Positions 33,001 through 45,000 of a DNA stretch of 64,000 nt are shown here, in pieces; position 1 is the stretch's first letter, and each line of letters opens with the position of its first letter. The notes below the pieces were generated by a model. It did not search any database. It worked only from the letters and a program-made list of their open reading frames with translations, and was not told where the DNA came from. The stretch lies in NCBI GenBank assembly GCA_036245525.1, contig BTPG01000006.1, forward strand, positions 74,878,727-74,942,726. Direction: 5' to 3'. Source of the DNA: Semisulcospira habei. Taxonomy: Eukaryota; Mollusca; Gastropoda; Semisulcospiridae. The position numbers and the translations under genes are program-made.

Positions 33001-36000
33001 CCGGGCCCTACTTCGGAAGTAGGCCACTATGCCCGCAAGGCGATCCTCCGGAAGGATCAGCGGGCCTGGTGCGGGGAGAGTGGTGAGGACGGCTCGTCAA
33101 CGACGGACGGCTCAAGGCCGACTGCTGCTGGTCACTCTCAGTGAGACGTGCGCTAAGCCAGCAAACAGACCCTCCGGAAGGGTCAGCGGGCGTGGCAGCA
33201 GTGGCGGTCCTGTGGTCAGACAAAAACCGCGAACCCCGACGAGGGGACCGTTCCGTGCGGGAGTGGCCGAGGAAACAGCTAGGGCGGCCAACGTGTCAAA
33301 GGGCGCTGAACGCTCGTAAGCCGGGCGGGCCCGCTCTCGGCGGTAAAAGGACCAAGGTCCGCCCACATAACCTCAGGCCAGGCCGCACACCGCTTAACTC
33401 TGGTATCAGATTCAGTCCACCCAACCAATTTCAAACACAAACGATTTTGAACTTCCAAACTACAGCAGCTCGCTTGAGCTTGCCCTTAGCACCACGTGAA
33501 AGTTCTGTGTGTACGTTCCGTGTGTGAGTGAATGCGCGTGACTCACGTGAGCGCGCTTGTTGGGCCCAGTTCGGGGCGGCGCTTTGAGCCGATTTTCCAT
33601 TGGGATAAAGCGCCTATTTAATGTGCTTATTATTATTATTATTATTATTAAACCTGTGGTCCGAGGAACCACCGAACGCGGTAGGGAGACCGAGTGAGTG
33701 TCCGTCGGCCACCTAAAGTCATCGCACCGGGAGCACAACATTATCGAAGCGTAGGCGGGCTCCCGGTGAAAGCGTAATGGGGCACTCTCGGAGGGCTAAC
33801 AGGGCTTTAAACGGGCTAACACACACGGAGCCCAAGGCCCACGTGCAAACGGGCGCGACACGGCAACCGCCGACCGTGAGCTAATCAGGCACTACGCACT
33901 GAAACCAAACCACCAGCAAAAAGCAGGGAAACACCCATAGACAGCCGGCCCTCAGCCCGAGGGACGGCCGAGGGAACTACCGCTACCTTACCTCTGCAAC
34001 GAAGGGAAGGGGGGGAAAGGGCAGTCAAACCACCGTCCACAGACGCAGAAGAATCCCCGCAAGCAGCCCAACGAAGCAGGAAGAGAAGGCCAGGTAGAAG
34101 GCAGGGTAGAAGCGGGCGCAGAGCACACAGAGTCGGCAACAAGTGTCAGTAGGCAGAAGACCGGTCGAGGCAGCGAGAGCGCGGGCCAGACACGTCTTCT
34201 CTCCACGAGCGAAGTAGAAAGACTGGATGGTCTCGTGACCGGATCTGGTAAGGCAGGTATGGGGAGATAACTCTCGGCCCCTCTGGGGGGTTCCCCGAGT
34301 GCCTCTCGGGTTGTGTGGGCACACAACGGGCAAGTAGGCTAAAATTGAGCCTAGAAGTAGATATTCCCATGTAGTCATGTCATCGGTAATGTTTTTGAGG
34401 AAATAAAAAAGTTGACTTACACAGGAGATGAATCAATGTCATCGTGTGTATCTTCAGTATTGAGGAAGTCGAAAGCCTCCAGGGCACTTTCTATGGACAC
34501 ACTGATGCTGGAGGATCGAGAACTGCACTGGGATCCCCGCGACTGTCTCTGAAAATATTTGGAAAACGGAAGCAAATTAAACATCAGCATTCATGTGCGG
34601 CATTCCATATATTACATTAAATTGAGCAAAATGGATATAGCAACCACTGGAAACAGTCTCAGTCATATCAGGCATGGGAATTGTCCAAGCAAAAATCATC
34701 TGAAACTGAAACTAGGCCTTCAACCTCAGGCCTTCATGAAGCTAGACCTGCGGCCGAAAGATCAAACAATTGGGGGGGGGGGGGGGGGGGGGGCGGAAAT
34801 TATGGCGCCTTGATTTCAGGGGCCGAAAACTCAGCAAATACAATGCGCGTCTGCCCACCTAAATACCTAGATTTACTGCACAGCGCGATACACTCGGCCA
34901 CCAGTGCGGGTCGCGGACACAGCCTGCCGCGTCGTATCCTGCCCGCGGAGTTAAATCGGTGCTCTGCTCGTTTTGCTACCCACGTTTTTTTTTCGCGGAG
35001 ACGCCTTTTTAATTTCGCGGACGATTTCTTCTTTTTCGCGGAATCCCGCGGATTTCGCGGACAATTCCCATGCCTGTCATATACACAGTCTGCAATTTAA
35101 AACTGCTCATCAAAAATATCTGCTAAGGAGTCCAATCGCTCAAAAACAGGAGATGGACTAACCATGACAATTCAAGGGCATTGCTTGATCAATTTGGTGC
35201 CTCCTGCGAACTGGCGCATACTTTCAAATTCACCTCCACAATAAGTTAACTATAGGATTAACCCTTTTCATCCTGATACACCTAATGCTTGAAACAAATT
35301 TGACGCATAGTTCAAGGGTGGTGCCAGAATAGCTTGGTGCCTGAGGCGCCAAGCTATTCTGGCACCACCCTCGACTTAAAACAGTTGATCTATCTCCTGA
35401 TCTGTAATTAGCCATCATAGGATGATATGCGAATTTACAAACTCAACCTCAGGATGTAATGGGTTAAGATTAACCATTTCACTGCTGGGTAACTGCTGAA
35501 ACAACAAACAAGAATGACACTTACCCTGATGAAAGACTCAAGGGCTGAGACCGTCTCCTCGATGACCTCCAACTCGCTGTACTGCCCACGAAAATCCTCT
35601 AGCGCTGTTGTGAGGCTGAACAAGGCTTCTTCCACGCTGGTCGCCTCCTCTCGCCACAGTGTAAAATTTTGCACCAGCACTCCTGGCAGCTGTTGCGATG
35701 ATGGCGATGATGGTGATGATTGGGGGATAGAGGAAAAAGAGGAGGAGGAAGAGGACATGAGGCCAGAGGAGTGCAGAGTGTGACTGCCCAGTATTGCTTG
35801 TGACAACAGCGAACCCTGAAAAAAGAACAGGATATTGAGATAACTCAGTAAAGCAGCTCCGACACATTTTCTCATTAGCTCATGCCACAACAACAGATCA
35901 TCTATTTGGCCCCAAATTTTATTCCTTAGGAAAGAATCAATGGTTATTTTCTTGGATTTTACACACTTGGCAGTCACCTTTCTGGTCTGGATTAACCCCC

Positions 36001-39000
36001 TTGTGCATGCAGCCAGTTGTACTACATACAGTACTGGTGGTTGCATGCATATAGGGGTTAAAATTACATTGGAATATGACCGGCACACTGTACACATTCT
36101 CACCTGTGAAACTGGGCGTGAGGACACGTGTCCTTCATGTTGCCTGTAATGCACATCCCCTCCCCCACCACGCATGCCCATATTTGGTGAAGTGTGGGCG
36201 CTGTGGTAGGGAAGTGACTGTGTGGAGGAGTAGGCAAAGGAATCATCCCTTGCTACACCGTATGGATGCAAGGGAGAGAAGCGACGGTCTGGGCCTTGGA
36301 GGTCACTGTAGCTGCCCGACTGCGACAAAACAAAGTTGTTGAAATTAACGATTTGATTGCTATAACAAAACAAGCAGCAGCAACAAGTGCAATTGGCAAG
36401 GGACCCCTGAAGACCAGCACTCAAAAAGGATGACGAAGCATACAGGGGCTTACCGTCATGGCTTTTGAAGATTTTGTTTTGTCAATGGCAAAACAAAAGA
36501 CTAGAGCCAGTACATTTGGGTGAACATTTTGAACCCCTTCACTGCAAATGAAATTCAAACACCATTCAACTGCAATAGGAAAAGAACATCCTTAGCCCCC
36601 ATAGATGCTGGGGCTCATGAGTTTCTTTGCCTCTTGCTGACCCAATTGATATGGGGTTATTTAGTGTTTAATTCGCACTGCTTTCAAAGACATAATTTTG
36701 CGTAGTCTGGCAGTGCAGGAGTTAACGAACTATGGATTATGATGAGGGCCTTTCACGAGTCACAAAAACCTAGAACATGGCAATCACATGCCACTGTTTT
36801 AACATACATCCCTCCCCCCCTCCACCCCCCCCCCCCCACCCAGCTCCCTCTTGGATAAAAACCATGTAAATGTGATGTGACTTACCAAGTGTCCATTGAG
36901 GGCCAATACTGAGACTGGACGACGCCTTGGAGCTTGCGATCTGGCAGGGGGCTGAAAGTACGTCACCGTTTCATCCATACCGTCCAATGGGCTGAATAAA
37001 GTGAGAAAAAATCTTAGTCCAGTGTAATGAAACAATGAACACTTTTCATCCAGGATACACTGCTGCTTGAAATAGTTTGACTATGATTATTCAAGGGTGA
37101 TGCCAGAACAGCTTGGTGCCTTGTTACATTTGTGGTTGTATTATTCTTTGAGAGCATGTGTGTGTTAATCATAGGAAAGATCTGATATTCATTTGAGTTA
37201 TTTTGGATGACAATTACACACCTTTTTAGTAGGATTCATTTTCTTTTGCACTGAGAATTGTGATCGATTTTTATTGTGACGCCTATTTTCGCTACGATGT
37301 AGTCAAGTTTGACCTACATTAGACTGGAAGGTTCAAGCAGGGTCACGATCTTTCTAGTGACCTCAGATATGACATCAAAGTTGTCGGCAACATCTCGTAA
37401 CATTGTATCAAAGGCTCTTAGAGGGGTAGTGGAAATTTGTAGTAACTTCTAGAGAGTTATTTTTTTTAAAAAATGAATATTAATGAGTTTTGGTTACATT
37501 TTATTTTCTGATTGGTTGTGTTGGGAGAATTTGCTGGATTGTTCTGGAAATCTGTAATAGTATAAAAGACCGTGTTAGGAAGTATGTGTGTACATTGTGT
37601 GTCAAAAGTGTTGATGCATTGTAGAGGAGACAGTGTATCAGTGTTGGTGCATTTGTCGATGCATTGTGTAGAGATCGCATTGCTGCAATAAAATATTGTT
37701 GGAACTGTTACTTCAGCGTGGTCTACAACCTTGTGCCACATGTGAAGAGTTGCAGCTGAGTGAAGTTTCTTAACACTAACCCTACATCCGTGTGTCTGGT
37801 GAGATTACATCATAGCACGACTACGAGTACCATGTAACATGCCTCAGGCGCCAAGCTATTCTGGCACCACCTTTGAACTTAAATGGTTGATCTATCTCCT
37901 AATCTGTAATGTAGCCTTCATAGCAAAATAAGCAAATGTTTTAAAAATCAGCCTCAGGACGTACCGGTAATGGGGTAATAGAGGTAGGCACATGGTACAA
38001 TAATCTTACAAGCCATGAATTTTGCAGCATATCTCATTGTCTAGGCAACTTCTTGCCACAAGCAATGGCTGCAGTCGTCGGCTGAGTCAGCCAAAGTATT
38101 GAGACTATAGCAAATGTTATCTTCGGCCATGGTAAGCTCCCAGTATAACAACTTGCATTCTCTGAAATAGAGGTTAAATCCTCTAAAGTCAGACCTAGAC
38201 AGTGCACACACAATCATATCACTGTATCCTGGGAATTCTTTGCCCTAAAATGCAAACACCACCACAACTGCTTGCAACCTGCAACTTGCGGTCAAAAGGC
38301 CTGTGCACATTTTGGGGGGTCAGTGATAACTCACTTCCATGTAATGATGACGCTGAGCTTCAGAGAACCATTGAAGTTGATGCTGATGGTCATGAGCTGA
38401 GGGCTGGCAGAGAACAGATCCTTGATTTCACAGTTCTTCTGGCCCAGCAGCACACTCTTGAAGCTACGGCACTCCAACGCCTGGAAATCAAAAGCAAATA
38501 AACACATATCAGTTTCTGTTTGGAGTGGACAGTGTGATGGCAGTTTTGAAGGAAACCCTTCATCCCCATCTCCTTTTTATTTTGGTGCAAATTCCATTGG
38601 ATTTCGCTATTTGGGACTGAAACAGAATTTTACTATGGCACCTTCCTCACAGCACAACACATATTCACTTCCCTTATCAATGTCAAGCTCCTCCCATTAA
38701 ACCTTTAACCCTGCAGGTGGTGGAGGTGGGGGTGGGGGTGGACATTAACGTTTTCTCAGAGAATTAATAAAAAATTATTATCACAAACTTTGATGAGCAG
38801 GATTTCTCCCACCAGCGCTTTGAAGGTGAACTCTGGGGTGTCCCATCGCTGAGTGTTGTTCTTTTCAATGCGGCCTTTGGATTTCCATTTCTGAGGTCCA
38901 TGGCGAATTGTCACCTCAAACACGTCACCGGGACACAGTCGTGCGAAACCAGCCATTCCTGGGGTAGACACGGACAACAAAATTATCACACTTCTACAGA

Positions 39001-42000
39001 AAAATCAATTACGCAACCTAAATTGAGATACTTTTTTCTCCACTCACTTGGCGCCAAATTCATTTAAACACAACTAACTCAGCAGTGATGTGCACCGGTG
39101 GTGTCATCAACAATTTAAACTTTAACCCCTACAATATCCCTTACATTAGACACTTCACCCTTTGGCTGTTGGTAGCAGTTTTTGCTGCGATGATCCCTGC
39201 AGGAATCATCAACAAAAACCACTACCGACAGACAAAGGTTGAAGTGCATTGATGAAAAGAAGAAAAAGAATGAAGAAGACTAGTGAAAGTGTCCTCACCT
39301 TTCAATTTGCAGCTGAAAGTCCCACACATGTTTTCCAATTGTGCCTCAATTGCACACAGGGTCTAACAGAAGAACAAATATACACATTTCTCGTTAGTAC
39401 TGGTACATGGTAAATACTACAGCACATTCATTCAAGTGAGAAATGTTTTTTTTCACTGACACAATAACAGTGGCAGCGTTTTTTTTTTTTTTATTTCAAA
39501 TTAAAAAGATGCACATTTTAATTTGGAAAAAACCCACAAGGAAATAAAACAAGATCAACATCAACACATTTTTTAAAACGTTAACCCATTTAGCACTATC
39601 ACACTATGGCAGGAGATAGGTCAACCAAAATAACTTAAGGGCAGTGCCAGATTAGCATGGCATCATTGAGTGCCAAGCAAATCTGGCTATACCCTTGAAT
39701 TATAATGATCAATCCACTTCCTGCAACTGGTACATAGTCATTAGGTGACATCTCCAAAAATGAATTTTTCTCTAAAATGTATTTTTTTGAAAAATACTTA
39801 CCGATGACATTACTACTAGGAAGCTTCGCTTAGCATGTCAATTTTAGCCCAAAAAACTTACTGTGTTACTCTCCATAGGGGTGGCAATCACGGGGATGTC
39901 GTTACCAGGGCACCCCGAGTGGCCTCCCGTACTACCATATCCGGTAGCGCACTCACCCTTTCCCGCCAGTATCTGAGCCTTAGCTCCACCGCGGCAAGCG
40001 AGGTAGGAGGGAGGGACCTCTGAGTAATGTCATCGGTAAGTATTTTTCGAAAAAATACATTTTAGAGAAAAATTCATTTATTTTCTCAAAATCATTACCG
40101 ATGACATTACTACTAGGAAGAATAGCGAATAGGAGGTGGGTGCCGCAAGCTAGGAACACCTCCCATTGCCTGCGCTAACTGCACATTATCGAGGCCTCTC
40201 CCTACGCGCCCACTCCCGACAATTTGAGCTAGGCGCACCTATGGCGCCATGAGGGAGTGCTACGCAGCTGAGATGTCCCCCACAAGGCCAAGGTTGGTGC
40301 GCTGGCCGGATAGATCTCATAGGTTGAAGCGGGCGAAGGTAGACTCAGCCCACCAACCCATGGCTGCCACAATATCCCTCAATGCACAGTTTCGGTCAAA
40401 GGCGATGCTCGCCGCCACTGCTCAGACTTCATGAGCCCAGATCCGCATTGTTTTAGCTTGTTCTGGGGCGAGCTCTTGTAAGCCGACCGAATCACCCAGT
40501 GTAGCCAGGACGAGATTGTCTGTGCCGATATGTCCCTTCTGCCCAGAGCCAAGGGCAGGAAAAGGCATGAGCGCCCTTGTCTTAGTGGCTTAGTTCTGCG
40601 CAGGTACACTTTATTAGGTCCTGACAGGGTCCTGTAGGCAGGTGTCCCGTGGCTGATCCGTCGCCCTGAGAGGTCGGACGATTACAACTTGTGGGGCTGA
40701 CGCTGGAAGGCGGTTCTTTGCCAAGAAGGCCGAGTCCGTAAGCAGCTGTACTGACCCATCGGTCCTGCGTTGGAGACAAGAGGGACGTATCGAAAAGGCA
40801 TGAATCTCGCTAACCCGTGAGGCTGTGGCCAGTGCAAACAGGAAGCAGGTCTTCCTGGTAAGGTCTCCCAAACGCGCTAATGGTAGAGGCTCGAATCTGT
40901 CAGTGTTGAGCCAGGTGAGCACCCAGGACAGGTCCCAGCATGGCACCAACGAACGGGAGGCCGGCAGCTGCAGATCGAAGTGTGACATCAGATCTGCCAA
41001 GTCTTTGCATTCCCTGGATCTGGCCGTCCCAGGTGTCGGTATGTGTCTGCCACCATCGCCAGGTAACCCCGAATGGTGATGGGATCTAAGTTCTGCCTGA
41101 AGAAAAGCCACAGGAAGAACTCGGCCAACTGGGGGTTGGTTAGGTAAGTGGGGGAAAGCCGCTCCGCCGCGCACCAAGACTGGAGGATGCGCCACTTTCC
41201 TTCGCAGACATTACGAGTGGAGATCCTCCTGGCTGCAGAGATCGCTTCCACTGCAGCACCCGAAAAGCCTCTAGCTGAAAGGGCTTGCCGGACAATCTCC
41301 AAGCATGTAACATCAGTCGCTCTGGGCACGGGTGAAAAAGCTGTTGCTTTGGATGCTTGAGCATCATACTCGGAGTGGGAAGAACCAGAGGAGGGTCCAC
41401 AGCGAGAGCCAAGCGATCAGTGGTCTAACTCTTGGACCAGCTGAACGGCGCGACTAGAATTAGTAACGTATTGCTGTCCCTGAGTTTCTGAATGATCTTG
41501 GGCACCAGCACTGTGGGAGGAAATGCGTACGCCAGAAGTCCTTCCCACGGGATGGAGAACGCATCTACGGCCCAGGCTAGTGGATCCAGAACGGGGGAGA
41601 CGAACAGTAGAAGCTTGTTGTTCCATCTTGTGGTGAAGAGATCGATCATCGGCGTCTCCCAACGCGCGCAGAGTAGCTGGAAAATATCTGGACGTAGCTA
41701 CCACTCCGTGTGTAATCATCTAAGGCCGCGACGAGAGAGAGAGTCCGCTAGAACATTGAGATGTCCCGGAAATGTGTCGCGCCTGCAGGGTTATGCCCTG
41801 GTCCCTGTACCAAAGGAAGACTTGGTACACGAGGATGCAGAGGGAGGGAGCGCACGTTCCCCCTTGGTTCCGAATGTAGGCTACGACTGTCGAGTTGTCA
41901 GAGAGCACCAGCACCTCCCTTTGCACGAGTCGATCCTCCCAAACGATGAGAGCCAGCCACACCGCTTTCATCTCCAGCCAGTTGATGTGTATGCCTGACT

Positions 42001-45000
42001 GTCCTTCCTTTTTCTGCCCGAGGTCTCAGCAAACTGCGGCAGCAGGTGGGCCCCCCCAGCCTGAGCATCCGTGCAGATGGAAAGCTGAGGGGGAGGGGAG
42101 AAAAGGGGGACCCCCGACGCCAGCCAGGCACTGTCTGCCCAACGCTGAAGATGAGGCCGTACTAACTCCATCACCTGTACCAAGGTCGCTAGATCCCTCG
42201 AGAAGGGGCGCCAGTGTAGAAGCAAATGAAGCTGAATCGGCCGTGCGCAGAGTCTTCCTAGGGGCAGAAGATCCGCTGCCGCGCTTGGCAGGCCTAACAG
42301 TCGAAGCCAACCCCTGGCTCCGAGTGCAGCTTTCACTATGCTATGAATCCGTTCTACTGGCAGTCTTACTCGATTGAGGTCGGTCAAGAATTCTATTTCT
42401 AGGTGGACAAACCGGCGTGTAGGTATCAAGTTGGACTTTCCTCCGTTGACTAGGAAGCCTAGGCGATGGTGAAGAGCCAGCAGTGTATCTCTGTTGGTCT
42501 CCAAAACGCACGCCACCTGGTTCTGTAGCAGTAGGTCGTCCAGATAATTGGATGTCAGGCTGGAAGCCGCTTGCCGGAACCTTGTCATCACCCCGTCCAC
42601 AATCCTGGTAAATAATACCCACGGGCTGAGGTTGAGTCCGAAAGGCAGAGCCCGAAACTGGTAAACTACCCGGCAGAAAGCAAAGCGCAGGTACCGTCAC
42701 GACGCTGGATGGATGGGCGTGTCCACTAGGTCGAGGCTCACTGCAAAGTCCTGTGGTCGCACCGCCGCCCTCAAGGCTATGGCTGTCTCCATCCTAAAGC
42801 GCGGGGCCAAAATGAACTTGTTTATGTTCGAAAGGTCTATAATCAGCCTCCACTTCCCTCCGGGTTTGGGCACGAGAAAGAGTCGACTGTAGAACCCCAG
42901 GGAGTCGGGATGCAACACCACCTCCGTGGCCTGCTTCTGTAACAGGGCCATCACCTTGTCTTGCAAGGCAGATGCCTTGTCCTGTTCTCCCGGTACTCGA
43001 GTCCAGAGAGGAGTGTGTCTCAGTGGAGGGGGTGACTAGGAGATCCGCAGGCCCTCAGAGACAGTTGACAGAATCCATGAGTCGTCCGTGAACAGCTGAC
43101 TGAAAGCGTGCGGCGGCAGCACCTGGTGGAGCTGGCCATGGGTCCCTGGAAGACTCCCTTACCGACTGCCAAGTAGGTCCGAAAAGCAGAGTTCCTCCCA
43201 ATGGTGCCGTCTGCAGCTGTGACTTCACCATAGCCGATAGAGAAGGGCAGAGTCTCAGGAGATCGTCCCGTCGCATCAAGTTGCAGTTGGAGGCCGCCGC
43301 CATGGAGCTGACCGACGAATGGAAAGCCGCCCTGTTCGCTGCCACCAACACCGTATGGATCTCTCGCAGGGGAGCCGACGCCGAAAGATCCCAGGTGTTC
43401 TCCAGACGCTTGACCACGGACTGTGTCGCCATCTCCAGGAATCCTGTACACGCCAGTGAGTTGCGAACCAAGGAAGCCGTCCTATCCACTCCTCTTGTCA
43501 GCGAACGTTGGGTGACGCCCGCCTGCACCAACACGTCTTTATCCACCGCCGGGAGTGCACAGGAAAACGTCTGATAGTGACCTGAATACCACTGCTGGCA
43601 GAAGCTAACATCCATCCCGTCAAGCCACCGTGTGTTCGAGAAGAAATCCTTGTCTCCGAAGCCATCCGTATGATAGTGCGCCGAGAACGCCTCAGCTAGA
43701 TCCCGGAAACCTGCCGGCTGAGGAAGCGACTTTGGCCTCTTGGGTTGTCGCGGCCTGTCGACCATCCCCGTGGCTTTCCTCTTCACAGGTGGAGAAGGGG
43801 GGCAGTGCTCTGATGGAAGAAAGGAAGCAATGAGACGTGACGCCTCCTCCAAGGCCTGGCGAGTAAGAAAGGGCGGAGCTGCATCAACAGAGACGGTAGA
43901 TCGCGGGGAATCCCTGCGCGGTGAGGTCGGACGATTGTCATCCTCTCCCAACGCAGACACCGAGTTGTCCGGCTGTAGAATGAGCATCTCCTCGTCCTGT
44001 GCCTCGCGCTGAGAAGAAGCTGACACCGTCGGAGGGTGCACCGCGCACCTTGGAGACCCTGGAGGAAGTCTGCACCCGCGGTCCGCGTTTCGCGGCGCGG
44101 GCTGCGTCAATGTCCCAGGGAAGGCGCCTCCATCCAACCGCTGTCATCCGAGTAATCTCTGCGCTGACGTCGAAACTGCGTCTCCACTGCCGCGTAGTCC
44201 CTGCCAGACTGGTCCCAAGATCTGCTGCTCTTAGCTGTAGTCTCGGTAGCCCGGCGTCGAGACGAAGATCGTTGCCGTGACACGCTAGAACTTGTCCGCC
44301 GAAGAGGAAAGGGAAGATGATACCTCACCACGAGTACGGTGTCCTACACACGCCGTCTCCCTGCGCCGTGATCGCTCCTTCGATCGCTCCTTTGATCACC
44401 TTCCATTTTTTTCAAGACGGGGGTGTATAGTACCAGAATCCTGCCCTCGGAAGGACAGCCCATCTTGTCAGCCATTTGCACCGACTACACTCGTACCGCG
44501 GAGGTGGTTGTCAGTGTTGGTGGAGCGCCTATTACTCCACTCTCTAAGTAGGGACCCTGGAGGATACTCCCTTGGCCTGTCTTGTCGGCGACTCAATCTC
44601 TGATCCCCCTCTGAGCGTTGCCTCGAAGGTGCGGCCCTGTCCCGGCGCTGGTCTGTCCTAAGGCCGGAGGGTCCAACGGTCTCAGAGGGGAGATCCCCCG
44701 CGTCTGCTGCCTGAGTTCTCTGCCTGCCAGGAGGGCATGTACGAGACCCAACAAAATCCATGCTGGGGGACCGAGCTCTCACTGCCTGTTTGACTTTAGG
44801 TGGCAGACCACGGACAGGCGAAATTCTTGCCAAACTGTAACTCTGAGCTCTCAGTGCTATGCGAGATGGCGAATCTCGTCCGCTGCCTGTAGTCTCCACC
44901 GTCCACTGGGGACGTGGCAGCTCCTTAATTGGCACCGGAGGGGGCAGCAGTACCCTCTTTTGCGCCGACAAGCACACGATATCCGAAATTGGATTTCTCT

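Larger units (their letters stand above)
31542..33741 (-). pseudogene. Gag-like region of DIRS-A
   Basis: The N-terminal finger MLCSRCDDFRWPTDTHSVSL (33741 downward) corresponds to CTKCGDFQWPSDVHDVCLSC in DIRS-B. The central part contains KRKVAAFVDAERQVKRFKSL, PQPPGFKGLRDVFSSH and DKTATLVRNTLPCSGVMELL, which match DIRS-B gag. Parts are displaced by GC-rich repeat modules. The protein would package the element RNA. Confidence 0.7.
28207..34407 (-). mobile_element. DIRS-A: DIRS-type tyrosine-recombinase retrotransposon
   Basis: This is a 6.2-kb element in RIPOR intron 14, on the same strand as RIPOR. Element order (right to left) is gag-like region, reverse transcriptase, RNase H, tyrosine recombinase. 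It has inverted terminal repeats (28249-28418 against 34220-34388, nearly identical) and an internal complementary region (28466-28560) whose two halves complement the two outer ends. This split-ITR plus ICR structure with a tyrosine recombinase is diagnostic of DIRS elements, which replicate through a circular intermediate and leave no target duplication. The coding frames are broken by shifts and stops, so it is dead. Confidence 0.9.

Noticed and set aside
29166..33022. Plus-strand open frames of 100-240 codons inside DIRS-A
   Set aside because: They are antisense shadows in GC-rich sequence. The minus strand carries the recognisable tyrosine recombinase, RNase H, reverse transcriptase and gag motifs.
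41492..42377. Plus-strand open frames of about 160 codons inside DIRS-B
   Set aside because: They lie antisense to the DIRS reverse transcriptase and RNase H and have no recognisable domains.
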